Notes: generated from the sequence alone by a model not told the origin. 64,000 nt of DNA from Hippopus hippopus (GCA_946811185.2 OX328100.1:18030999-18094998), one strand, 5' to 3'; shown: positions 1-8,821, counted from the stretch's first letter. Numbers and translations: made by a program.

Positions 1-402
1 ATTGAAAACGTAATTTTACCGAATAAACCGTTGAACAATTTTGAATTAGAGGGTGCCGTTAAAAGATTAAAGATTCCTTATTTTAGAGGAGTTTTTTTAC
101 TAGATACATTACCGAGAAAACCGAGTAAAAAAGAATGTGGTATAGTAAACTTTGATAAAAGTGATGGGCCTGGTACACATTGGGTCGCTTGGTATAAAAA
201 TGGTAAAACTAAAATTTATTTTGATAGTTATGGCATACAACCACCTATTGAAATTCGAGATTATTTAAAAAGCCCAATACAGTACAATACTGACCAATTA
301 CAACAAGCTGATCAAGTATTTTGTGGTCATTTATGTTTGTACATTCTAAAAGAGTTATCTAGAGGTAATCAGTTTCAAAATGTTTTAAATAAACTTTTTT
401 AG
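1..402 (+). CDS. Adenain-type cysteine protease (maturation protease), 5'-partial
   Basis: The frame is open from base 1, so the start lies outside the window; 133 residues are visible, ending at TAG 400-402. The sequence has the hallmarks of the adenovirus/Polinton maturation protease (C5 family): an N-terminal FRGVF segment, then GTHWVAW carrying the catalytic histidine (residue 60 of the visible part), YFDSYG with the acidic triad member (Asp 75), and QVFCGHLC with the nucleophilic cysteine (Cys 108, bases 322-324) preceded by glutamines that can form the oxyanion hole. All three catalytic positions are intact. By family analogy it would cleave capsid and core precursors during virion maturation. 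The next gene starts 14 bases downstream on the same strand. Few residues can be missing, because the visible part already covers the conserved fold. Confidence 0.88.
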   Translation: MENVILPNKPLNNFELEGAVKRLKIPYFRGVFLLDTLPRKPSKKECGIVNFDKSDGPGTHWVAWYKNGKTKIYFDSYGIQPPIEIRDYLKSPIQYNTDQLQQADQVFCGHLCLYILKELSRGNQFQNVLNKLF

Positions 403-416
403 TGCTATATAAAAAA

Positions 417-1607
417 ATGCCTGTTGACAAATTCGGAAGAATGAAAGATGATGGTGAAACAAGCGGTGATGGTGTGTCACTCACTTACATAAATAATAAT
501 TTTTTACGTAAAGATGGAACAACTGTTGTTACCGGTGCCATAGACATGAATGGTAATACATTAACGAGGGTTAGTAATCCAGTAAATCCTCAAGATGCAG
601 CAACTAAGGCTTATGTTGACGCCAACTCAGGGTTGTTGGATGAAAACGGAGGATACCATGTTACTGGATATTTAAATATGGGTTTTAATCCAATAAGAAA
701 TGTTAAGGACCCAAAAGAACCGGGTGAAGCTGCTACTAAAAATTATGTGGATAATGTTGATAGAGCCTTTGTTTATAAAGACGGAAGGTGGTATGAGGCA
801 GATGATGCAATCTCAATGGGAGGACGAGTAATTAACAATCTTGGAATCCCTACAAGACACGACCAAGCCTCTAATAAGTTTTATGTGGATACCGCTATTG
901 AGACGGCCACCGCAGGTGAAAAAGCTTTAACAAAAAAACAAGATGGGTCCTATTCAATAGATGGTGGAATAGATATGAATGGTAACTCGATTACTAGGTT
1001 GCCAAATCCTGTATCCCGTGACTCTGCTGTCAATAAAAATTATGTTGATAATGGTGGAGCTATTATAAAAAATCCGGATGGGAGTTTCATGGCGGTGACT
1101 GACATAGACCTTCAAGGTTTTTCTATAAAAAACGCGGCAACCCCAGTAGAAGAGAGAGATTTAGTGACAAAATCCTATGTGGATAAAAAAGTATCTCTTC
1201 CTTCTCTCATAGGTCCTAAACCTATTATAACCGTGTGGGCTGAAGAAAACGGACCATTAGGGGTTGGTAATTATGAGTTTTCATTCGGTAATGGTAATTC
1301 AGGTAGAAAGCATGGATTAGGGGGTTATTGTATGACTGCTCCAGGTAGAATCATAAGAGGAAGTTTAACGGTTGTTAAAGATAATGCTAATGTACGAGGA
1401 GAAGAGATAAAAGTTAATATATCGATAAACGGAAATGAGCAGGTTGATTACTCTATTATTAAAAAAGCGGATGAAACTTGTAGTTGTGTAGTTTTTCCGA
1501 GGGCGTTGGAGGTAAAACAATGTGACATCGTAAACTTTATTTCGAGAACAGATAGTCGTAATGTAACACACGCTTATATATCTATTTTGATAGAATTAGA
1601 CTTGTAA
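417..1607 (+). CDS. Fibre-like structural protein with repeated tail-fibre modules
   Basis: The protein has 396 residues from the first ATG (417); an in-frame GTG at 402 overlaps the protease stop but is a less likely start. It begins MPVDKFGRM and then carries about five copies of a ~45-residue module with the pattern 'D(M/L)xG..I.....PV...DA..K.YVD' (cores near residues 43-70, 87-112, 132-158, 187-212 and 230-255). This pattern is typical of trimeric phage and virus tail or fibre shafts. The last ~125 residues are non-repetitive, with GVGNYEFSFGNG and alternating beta-like segments, as expected for a receptor-binding head. It follows the protease directly. By inference it is a virion attachment or spike component; receptor and exact capsid position cannot be told. 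A TATATAA run at about 406-412 lies just before the ATG. No frame damage is seen. Confidence 0.72.
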   Translation: MPVDKFGRMKDDGETSGDGVSLTYINNNFLRKDGTTVVTGAIDMNGNTLTRVSNPVNPQDAATKAYVDANSGLLDENGGYHVTGYLNMGFNPIRNVKDPKEPGEAATKNYVDNVDRAFVYKDGRWYEADDAISMGGRVINNLGIPTRHDQASNKFYVDTAIETATAGEKALTKKQDGSYSIDGGIDMNGNSITRLPNPVSRDSAVNKNYVDNGGAIIKNPDGSFMAVTDIDLQGFSIKNAATPVEERDLVTKSYVDKKVSLPSLIGPKPIITVWAEENGPLGVGNYEFSFGNGNSGRKHGLGGYCMTAPGRIIRGSLTVVKDNANVRGEEIKVNISINGNEQVDYSIIKKADETCSCVVFPRALEVKQCDIVNFISRTDSRNVTHAYISILIELDL

Positions 1608-1652
1608 ATATATATAATATATTATAAAAAAAATATATTATATATTTATTTA
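1604..1652. terminator. AT-only hairpin between convergent genes
   Basis: Directly after the fibre stop codon there is an inverted repeat with arms of about 17 bases (TAAATATATAATATATT type, one 2-base bulge in the left arm) and a short A-rich loop. It reaches the stop codon of the convergent small gene, so it could serve as a transcript-end or polyadenylation signal for both strands. Hairpin-marked transcript ends are known in mimivirus; applying the idea here is inference. Confidence 0.55.
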
Positions 1653-1804
1653 GATTTTTTCATATCACTTAAAATATCCATTAATCCAGCAATAATTAAT
1701 TCTAATTCTTGTATACGTCTATCTAGTTTAATTATTTGTTTTTTAATAATATCATTATTAATAGGTTTATCTTTTTTCTTTGAAAATAGCTTCAGAAACT
1801 TCAT
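1646..1804 (-). CDS. Small lysine-rich, coiled-coil-like protein
   Basis: A 52-residue frame from ATG 1804-1802; an upstream in-frame TTG at 1834 is a less likely start. The N-terminus is strongly basic (MKFLKLFSKKKDK), and the rest (IIKKQIIKLDRRIQELELI) has regular hydrophobic spacing suggesting a short amphipathic helix or coiled coil. It lies 34 bases downstream of the RING gene on the same strand, so the two could share a transcript. I do not recognise a family. Its placement in a compact viral block and the lack of overlap with other genes support it weakly. Confidence 0.45.
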   Translation of the reverse strand: MKFLKLFSKKKDKPINNDIIKKQIIKLDRRIQELELIIAGLMDILSDMKKSK

Positions 1805-1838
1805 TTTAAATATTTTACAAAATTCTTTTAACAAAAGA

Positions 1839-2741
1839 TTACTGTCTACATATAGGGCATTTATTTAAAGGATGCATTTCATCACATATATCACATACAC
1901 ATAGATGCCCGCAACCAAATGTTATATTAGGTTTATTAATGGTACATATACAACATTTTTTCTCTAAAAATAATTTTTGTTTTCGATTAAAATTTGTTGG
2001 TTTAAGTTTTAAGAAATCTATGCTATAGTAATCTCTATCTCTTATGACAAAAAAAGAATCATCAAAGTCACTTCTATTAATAAAAGTTATTTTACCCAAT
2101 GCATCAATAATTTTAACAAGTGTAGCGTCATTTCTATTAGTTCTAACATAATTAGATAGTGTTACATTTTTTGTTAATTCTTTTATTTTTTTTAATGCTT
2201 CATTCACATCAGGGTCTCCATATAAATTTTTTAATCTATTACTAAATTCTATAAAAGGTGAAAGAAAATTAAAATCTTTTGATTTGATACCTCTATCACA
2301 TAATACATCAGGTGTAAATTCAAAAACATGGTTCTCACAGAAATTTATTTCATTTTGATAAGGAATTAGATGTCTTCCACTTCCTGGTCTAGTATCAAAC
2401 CAGTAAGGACCAACTCTTTTTCTTTCTTCAGTTTTATTATCAAAAAGACCCACCCACATAGATAAATCATGTATACCATGTCTCTCCATTTCTTTACTAA
2501 AACAATAATATATAACAGGTGCTGCTTTTCTCAAAGCAGTACAATAATCATTATGATGAATATTTGGGAAATATACTTTTCTTCCTGGAATTTTGTAAAT
2601 AGGGATCTCATTATATTTATTTTCAATATGTTTTTCTAAGTTTTGTAATTCATCAGAGGTAAACCGATTTAGTACTTTTGCTTTAGGCGGCATTGTATCA
2701 AGTACATCGTAAAAAACTTCATTTGTATGTAAGTTATGCAT
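1839..2741 (-). CDS. IAP-type RING-finger protein (putative E3 ubiquitin ligase)
   Basis: A 300-residue protein from ATG 2741-2739. The C-terminus is a complete C3HC4 RING: Cys 263, 266, 277, His 279, Cys 283, 286, 296 and 299, spaced C-x2-C-x10-C-G-H-x3-C-x2-C-x9-C-P-I-C. The CGH and terminal CPICR signatures are those of inhibitor-of-apoptosis and baculovirus-style RINGs. No BIR motif is visible in the N-terminal 260 residues, which I cannot assign; they contain TMPPKAKVLNRFTSDELQ and a GPYWFDTRPGSGRH stretch. By family, such proteins ubiquitinate host or viral proteins, often to block cell death; the target here is unknown. A shared promoter block lies immediately upstream. The frame is intact. 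Confidence 0.75.
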   Translation of the reverse strand: MHNLHTNEVFYDVLDTMPPKAKVLNRFTSDELQNLEKHIENKYNEIPIYKIPGRKVYFPNIHHNDYCTALRKAAPVIYYCFSKEMERHGIHDLSMWVGLFDNKTEERKRVGPYWFDTRPGSGRHLIPYQNEINFCENHVFEFTPDVLCDRGIKSKDFNFLSPFIEFSNRLKNLYGDPDVNEALKKIKELTKNVTLSNYVRTNRNDATLVKIIDALGKITFINRSDFDDSFFVIRDRDYYSIDFLKLKPTNFNRKQKLFLEKKCCICTINKPNITFGCGHLCVCDICDEMHPLNKCPICRQ

Positions 2742-2785
2742 TTTGAATTATTTTATAGCTTAAAATTTCAGGAATTCAAAAAATT
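2742..2785 (-). promoter_or_regulatory. Promoter block of the RING gene
   Basis: Reading on the - strand, the 44 bases before the ATG contain TTGAATT, then AAATTTTAA, then TATAAAA (2757-2751), then AATTCAAAATG ending in the start codon. The same arrangement with few changes precedes the 171-residue gene at 3432-3476. The TATA-like box sits only about 10 bases from the ATG, implying a very short leader. Confidence 0.6.
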
Positions 2786-2866
2786 TTATCCATTAATTTG
2801 TTTAAAAAAAAAAGCATTAGGGTTAAGTGATGATAAAAGATTAATACTTTAGCTTGGGGCATCGTG

Positions 2867-2901
2867 AAATATAATTTAATTTTATGAATTAAATTATATT
2901 T
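2867..2901. terminator. Perfect 15-bp hairpin at the end of the 171-residue gene
   Basis: AAATATAATTTAATT (2867-2881) is the exact reverse complement of 2887-2901, with a 5-base loop. It lies 15 bases beyond the stop codon of the upstream - strand gene and before the RING promoter, the position expected for a transcript-end signal. Confidence 0.55.
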
Positions 2902-2915
2902 GTGAAAAACTTTCT

Positions 2916-3431
2916 TTAGCTTAGGAATTCAATGTCTTCAAATAACTTATTTGTTGGTTTGCCACTAAGTATTGTATTTGACATCTTATTTTCTCTTATT
3001 TCTCTGGTTCGTGAAGGAATTCTAGGTAAAGCATCTTTTTCATACAAATAGAAAAGATGATATGTATAGCTACATAGTATTTGGTTTCTAGTTAATTTTT
3101 TATCTAATTTAAGTCCTGTGGTCCAAGAAAGTATGTTTCTTAAGGATTTTTTGGACTCATTTTTTCTTTTATTAATTTCAGATAATAACATAGTCTTTAA
3201 AAATACGGATTGATTGATTTCAGGGTCTATAGAATCTAAAATAGTGTTTACATAATTAGTGAGAAGTATAGCAAATCTCGCTAATGATTCTTTATCCGGA
3301 ATTAAATTTTTAAATTTATCTTTAACTATATCCATATTTAACAAATTTTCTTCCATGTTATCTATAGACTTCATTAAACTTTTATTTTTATCTAAGTTTA
3401 ACTCTTTTAAAAACTCTTTTAACGGTTCCAT
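2916..3431 (-). CDS. Unknown viral protein, 171 residues
   Basis: ATG at 3431-3429, stop at 2918-2916. The protein is predicted to be mostly helical, rich in Lys, Glu, Asn and Leu, without a signal peptide or clear membrane segment. It contains a basic middle (KRKNESKKSLRNIL) and a C-terminal RIPSRTREIRENK stretch. I do not recognise the family. Support for it being real: it is the longest frame in its stretch, starts right after a promoter block nearly identical to that of the RING gene, and ends next to a perfect hairpin. By location it may be an accessory (for example regulatory or host-interaction) gene of the element; this is a guess. Confidence 0.6.
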   Translation of the reverse strand: MEPLKEFLKELNLDKNKSLMKSIDNMEENLLNMDIVKDKFKNLIPDKESLARFAILLTNYVNTILDSIDPEINQSVFLKTMLLSEINKRKNESKKSLRNILSWTTGLKLDKKLTRNQILCSYTYHLFYLYEKDALPRIPSRTREIRENKMSNTILSGKPTNKLFEDIEFLS

Positions 3432-3476
3432 TTTTGAATTATTTTATGATTTAAAATTTAAGAAATTCAAAAATTT
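3432..3476 (-). promoter_or_regulatory. Promoter block of the 171-residue gene
   Basis: Sister of the block at 2742-2785: TTGAATTTCTT, AAATTTTAAATC, then CATAAAATAATTC, then AAAAATG. The TATA position reads CATAAAA instead of TATAAAA. Confidence 0.6.
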
Positions 3477-3577
3477 TTTTTCTTTATTTTTGAATTTATG
3501 GTAAAATGGATATAGTAATTAGATGGCCCCTCATGCATGGACTTATCTTGCGCCGACACATATGGGGGTCATTAGTT

Positions 3578-3624
3578 GATGCGTTGGTTAGTGGGTTAAT
3601 CGATGCGTTGGTTAGTGGGTAATA
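3578..3624 (+). repeat. Two 24-bp direct repeats near the right end of the viral element
   Basis: GATGCGTTGGTTAGTGGGT occurs at 3578 and again at 3602. A related GAGTGGGTAAA lies near 3733, facing an inverted ACTACCCA at about 3758. GC-richer sequence and short repeats at this edge may belong to the terminal inverted repeat of the element, but the left terminus is not in the window to compare. Confidence 0.4.
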
Positions 3625-3769
3625 AAATTTATTTTCTTTAGAATTATGAGAAAATAGATTTTCATACAAAATCATTACCCGTTCTAGGACATTTTATAAA
3701 AATTTAATCAAAAAATTAAAAAATTAGGAAAAATGCCCAGAGTGGGTAAATATCTATCTACTACCCATT

Positions 3770-3972
3770 TAGACTGCGCAGTCCGCGGGGCTGACCTGAG
3801 TCGACGCTTTTTGCTTTTTGTAAATTTTCTGCATATTTAAGCACCATTTTACCCCATGATTCAGTCGGTTGCAAGGCATAATTGATTTTATAGATTTATA
3901 ATTATGAGATGAATCGATTTGTAAACTGCATCAAGGAGATGCATTAAACCTCCTTTTGCCAGAGTATGGCTA
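3770..3972 (+). repeat. pal-B copy lacking a recognisable left arm
   Basis: From 'GCGCAGTCCGCGGGGCTGACC' onward the sequence follows the pal-B consensus down to its right end CCAGAGTATGGCT. The left ~100 bases, ending AGCCATGCTCTG in other copies, are absent or very degraded where the viral element ends. Confidence 0.65.
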
Positions 3973-4675
3973 TACATATTTGAATAATAAGTTTAGCGTA
4001 GTACATTAAAATTTTACTTCAAAAATTACTTCAAAAGTAAAGTTTGATGCCCAAATGGGAACTTGAAGTAGCATTACCACAAACAACATGTACTACCGCA
4101 ATCAAAGGTAAATCTGAAGGTACATGTATATCGCTTATACACTTTTTTTTTTACTTTTAACATAAACAGGAAAACACTTAAAGATACACCCTTACAGCTA
4201 GAGAGAAAAAACGCTGTTAAAACTTGAAAGTGTGAAGAATGGTTCAGCTGTGTAAACATAGATAAATTACCATAGTATATGATCTTAGGGATAGAAAAAC
4301 ACAAGGGATTTGTCTTCATTTAAAACGGTAAACGACAACAGCGATTGCTTTGAAGGCCTCGAAAACATGAATGTATTTTCTGTCCGTCGTAATCTGTGCA
4401 ATCTTGCAGCCACCCGGGGCAACATTTGGTATGAAGATACAAGAAAGATTATAGTTTCATAAAATAAGGACGAAATGGGTTAAAAACTGGCTGAAAAATG
4501 CCTGAAAACGAGTACAGATGCATCTTTAAGGTTAAAAACGCCCTTAATACAATTTCTCATGACAGAAATATGAGGAACATGGTATTTCCGCTCACAGCAT
4601 TATTTACGATCGCTTTATTAATATGATCATTACGATGATCATTACCAAGTAAAATAAAATTGCATCAAGCGAATA
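3973..4675. other. No feature recognised
   Basis: AT-rich intergenic DNA; no convincing exon, RNA gene or repeat seen. Confidence 0.5.
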
Positions 4676-4889
4676 TAAACCCTTAGGATGCTTAGCACGA
4701 CTCACTGACCTTTTGCGGACATTGTAGATTAAGATCAGACTGCACAGAACGTGCAGTCTGATCTTGGATCTATACTGTCCGATAAGGATATAGTTTTCTC
4801 CAAAAAAATAAAAGTGAAATAGCATCATACGGATTTTTACTATCGGCTTGCAAGTTTTCATTTAACTTACTTGGCAGGAAGAGAGTTAA
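4676..4889 (+). repeat. pal-C copy
   Basis: Core palindrome around 4730-4772 (AGATCAGACTGCAC facing its complement). The right end is GAGAGTTAA; the left end resembles AACCCTTAGGATGCTTAGC. Confidence 0.7.
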
Positions 4890-4965
4890 AAGTTGTCTGT
4901 AAAAATAAGAATTGTTCTAATTCACATAAATAAAGTTTTTAAATATGAAAAAATATTAAAACAAG

Positions 4966-5036
4966 TAAAAACATTGTGGCAAAAGAAGAATTTGCTTGTT
5001 AGGGGCAAATTCTTCTTTCGCCTCAATGTTTTTAAA
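4966..5036. repeat. Palindromic element related to pal-A
   Basis: AAACATTGTGGCAAAAGAAG faces CTTCTTTCGCCTCAATGTTT around an AATTTGC core. The arms resemble the pal-A arms, but the core differs. A sister copy is at 37777-37845, and both are followed by GTCTGCTG. Confidence 0.55.
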
Positions 5037-5045
5037 ATGGTCTGC

Positions 5046-5734
5046 TGACAACCAAAGATTATTCTCCAGGAGGTTAAGCGTTTACATGTTCGTTTTACAT
5101 GCGGAAATAAACATTACGTGAGGCTAATGATGAATTTTGTGTCGAAATGAATCACGTGACTACTGTGTTCCTATAAATCCAGACTAAATCAGGAAAAGGG
5201 CGTATTTTAACGTGTGGACTTCAAAATGAGAAAGAGCACACAATTACAGTTTCAGTTTCTGGAAAATATATAATATTATTTATTTCGATCGGTGCATGTA
5301 GGTAAAATATTTTTTTTGTGTGTGTGTGATTCTACGTATGTCAATGGAAATTACATGAAACACATTGCCATATATTTGGCGTCGTTGCCACTGACGTCAT
5401 GTGACGTTAATGTCATCAGCCTTTAATGATAAATAATATGTCCCTTGATAAAGGTTTGAAATAACCGAAACTAGTCGGGATTAAAATATTTGTTTTCAAA
5501 ATGACACTAGGACAAGCGATAATTGAAATAATGTTTTTTTATTTCATGCTTTCCGGTAGGTTATCGAGAAATATCGGTGAAATATTTTTCGACATTTCAT
5601 GGTTACGGCCAGTGAAAATACCGATTTTTATAATCTAACTCTTCAATTGAAGGCGGAAACAGTTGTTCCCGCGCACTAGTTACCTAGGTAAAATGCGCGT
5701 GCCTCACAACCAGATGGAAATATGGCGTAATTAT
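5046..5734. other. No feature recognised
   Basis: Intergenic, with a short TG run near 5323; nothing else supportable. Confidence 0.4.
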
Positions 5735-7205
5735 GCCCCCCCCCTTCAACGAAGTGGGGGTATATTGCTTTGCTAATGTCGGTCCGTCGGTCCGTCGGTA
5801 GACCTTACCTTGTCCGGATGATAACTAGACACAGAATTGACCTAGGTTCGTCAAATTTGGCACAGACATGCGTCTCGGAGTGTAGATGATCCCTATTGAT
5901 TTTTAGGTCAATCGGTCAAAGGTCAAGGTCACAGTGACCATCAACATATTGATATATAGACCAAACCTTGTCCGGATGATAACTAGACACAGAATTGACC
6001 TAGGTTCGTCAAATTTGGCACAGACATGCGTCTCGGAGTGTAGATGATCCCTATTGATTTTGAGGTCAATCGGTCAAAGGTCAAGGTCACAGTGACCGTC
6101 AACATGTTGATATATAGACCAAACCTTGTCCGGATGATAACTAGACACAGAATTGACCTAGGTTCGTCAAATTTGGCACAGACATTTGTCTCGGAGTGCA
6201 AATGATCCCTATTGATTTTGAGGTCAATCGGTCAAAGGTCAAGGTCACAGTGACCATTACCATGTTGATATATAGACCAAACCTTGTCCGGATGATAACT
6301 AGACACAGAATTGACATAGGTTCGTCAAATTTGGCACAAACATGCGTCTCGGAGTGTAGATGGTCCCTATTGATTTTGAGGTCAATCGGTCAAAGGTCAA
6401 GGTCACAGTGACCGTCAACATGTTGATATGTAGACCAAACCTTGTCCGGATGATAACTAGACACAGAATTGACCTAGGTTCGTCAAATTTGGCACAGGCA
6501 TGCATCTCGGAGCGACGATAAATAAACGCAAATTCAATCAATCAATCTCGAAGTGTAAAAGATCCCTATTGATTTTGAGGTCAATCGGTCAAAGGTCAAG
6601 GTCACAGTGACCGTCAACATATTGATATATAGACCAAACCTTGTCCGGATGATAAATAGACACAGAATTGACCTAGGTTCGTCAAATTTGGCACGGACAT
6701 GCGTCTCGGAGTGTAAATGACCCCTATTGATTTTGAGGTCAAAGGTCAAGGTCACAGTGACCGTCAACATGTTGATATATAGACCAAACCTTGTCCGGAT
6801 GATAACTAGACACAGAATTGACCTAGGTTCGTCAAATTTGGCACAGACATTCGTCTCGGAGTGCAGATGATCCCTATCGATTTTGAGATTAATCCATCAA
6901 AGGTCAAGGTCACAGTGGCCTTCAACTTGATGATATTTAGACCTAACCTTGTCCGGATGATAACTAGACACAGAATTGACCTAGGTCCTTCAAATTCTTA
7001 CAGATATTCATCTTTGAGTGTAAATGATCCCTGTCGATTTTAAGGTAAATCCGTGCCGAAAAGAAAATCGATAACCCAGTCTGTGTATCGGCGACTGTTT
7101 ACAATCTTGTATGTATACACACGGCGGTGTGTATAATTATGCGACACTTCCTGTATCAATGTGGCAGTAGGGGGGCATGACTGTTTTACAAACAGATATC
7201 TTGTT
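5735..7205 (+). repeat. Tandem array of ~158-bp units inside a mobile repeat; each unit carries ERE-like sites
   Basis: Eight units begin with CCTTGTCCGGATGATAACTA near 5811, 5966, 6124, 6283, 6440, 6639, 6788 and 6947 (spacings 149-159, once 199). Units include a GGTCA-rich stretch ending in GGTCACAGTGACC at 5927, 6085, 6243, 6401, 6600 and 6750, with one change at 6908; the last unit has lost it. The array is framed by a C-run and GGTCCGTCGGTCCGTC on the left and GGGGGGCATGA...AACAGATATCTTG on the right, which look like ends of a known mollusc-type repeat whose core is amplified. Resemblance to pearl/CvA-type Helitron-like elements with ~160-bp cores is an inference. Confidence 0.85.
6513..6544 (+). 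mobile_element. Tail-only SINE insertion in the tandem array
   Basis: CGACGATAAATAAACGCAAA followed by (AATC)n-like sequence interrupts the fifth unit and accounts for its extra 41 bases. It matches the 3' tail of the SINE at 59600-59900 (CGACGATAAATAAATG). It is flanked by ATCTCGGAG and ATCTCGAAG, a 9-bp target-site duplication with one difference. Confidence 0.6.
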
Positions 7206-8821
7206 TACCTTACATTTCTCGCGCTAGACGTAATACTGTAATACGTTGCTATGCGGAGGGGGTACGCCACGGGGAATAACCAAAAAGAACTGTACTGGAT
7301 TTTGACTAAGTTCCCCCAAGAAAGGGTTAAAAGCATTACATAAATAGAATATTTGTTTTTTTCGGTGAAAGATCGAAATTTATTTCATCGAGTGAACATC
7401 ATCGGTAATATTTTCAAGAGTGGCTGCGCCACTCGTGAAAATATTACCGATGATGTTCACGCGATAAAATGAATTACGATCTTTTACCGTAAAAAACAAA
7501 TATCCTCTACGTCTCAAAGTTTACTGCTCCAGAACAAATGTGTACCAGTCTACTATATTAACGTTTACCCATTATCTTCCGCTAGTTGGCATTTTTCGAA
7601 TCTTCGAAGAATATGACATGCGCAGACAACAACGTTTACCATGTAGGCGATTTAATTCACCGCGATACTATCGTGCTCTGCTAATATCGCGACGTACCTG
7701 ACACGTTTACTTTCATATTGGTTTGATTTTTTGGTATGCCAAGGTTACTATAGGGATCTTTGAAAAAAGAGGCTCCTGCGTTCATTCCGAAAACTTGTTC
7801 CCGGTAAGAACATTCCATAACAGTTCCGTACCTACAATGATTTACAACTATTATAAAGTTTTAAACTCATAAATACATGTAACTCTTGTAGCGTGAAAAA
7901 TTAGTACATGACATTTCTACACAAATGTTGAAGTTTTTCCACTGTTTCTCCCTTTTCTTAAACTTAGGTACAACTTCTCAGGCACTGAGTCACTGAGGAC
8001 CGAATTATTTTTCTTAAAATTCTTTTAGTTGTCTTTGTTCTTTTTTTTTCAGGTAAAGGGACCACGTATGATGGCAAGCAAAAAATGATACATAATGCCT
8101 GGCTAATACCTGGTTTGGATGACTGATTTCTTGGTGCTTAAATTTCCAGAATGTCTATTGTAATAATATTTTCTAAAGGAATGATTTCTTTTGCAATACA
8201 TAACATTTATAAATTCTAAGTGTTCACCAACAACTGAACTTATACATCATGTACTGTTTCAAATATCTTGTCGAAAGGAACTTTCCGACGGTTGTCACTT
8301 TCAAAAATAGGAATAACCAAAATGTATGTGATTCATTTCGTAGCGATAGTAATATTGGTGCCCACTGACGACCTTTTTAAACGTTAATTCTTATCTTTCT
8401 TTTTGAAGAACATATTAGCATAAAGAATCCAACAGATTAAATCTGCATATATAAATCATAACACATATCTTGAAGCAAATAAATTATTTTACTCAAATAA
8501 TTCTAGCATCATTAACATTTCAAGGGACTCCCTAAAAATGGCGACACGGTTATTCTGCAATTTTTATTCGTTGATGATATCTTTACAGGAACCAGTCGTA
8601 TTGTTGTATTGGTAAATATAAAACGCTTGGGAATGGGAACCATTCATTTGCAGCACATATGTTTGTTTAGACATTTCGTTCTGAGTATTCATTTAACTGT
8701 GTTTGATATGATTTTTTTAAGGGTTTCAAGCTAGGTAAGTCGAGAACTTTAAGATAAGTCAAACACAGTTAAAGAATGGCAAAGAAATACATCAAAGTTT
8801 CGCTATAATACTTTGCAGTGG
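7206..8821. other. Intergenic, one long hairpin (listed separately)
   Basis: Apart from the palindrome at 7350-7503, no exon or repeat can be supported. Confidence 0.4.
7350..7503. repeat. ~154-bp palindromic element
   Basis: Near-continuous inverted repeat from ATATTTGTTTTTT to its complement AAAAAACAAATAT, centred on GAGTGGCTGCGCCACTC near 7428. The inner arms (GAACATCATCGGTAATATTT) match without a change. It is likely a fold-back MITE; no second copy is seen in the window. Confidence 0.65.

Larger units (their letters stand above)
1..3770. mobile_element. Right part of an integrated adintovirus/Polinton (Maverick)-like element
   Basis: The block is compact, AT-rich and intronless, unlike everything to its right. 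It encodes an adenovirus-type protease followed by a fibre-like protein on + and three genes on -, with spacers of only 14 to 175 bases. This cargo and layout suit the Polinton/adintovirus group of double-stranded DNA elements. The hallmark genes (protein-primed DNA polymerase B, retroviral-like integrase, packaging ATPase, capsid proteins) are not visible and would lie to the left of the window. All reading frames are open over their full visible length, suggesting a recent insertion. The right edge is uncertain: viral-type sequence clearly continues to about 3480, and a host pal-B repeat is recognisable from about 3770. A circular or exogenous virus assembled into the contig is less likely because sequence continues directly into host repeats. 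Confidence 0.78.

Noticed and set aside
5811..7043. Possible CRISPR-like array or repeated open frames
   Set aside because: The whole ~158-bp unit repeats with no unique spacers, in a eukaryotic context; the frames simply follow the repeat period.
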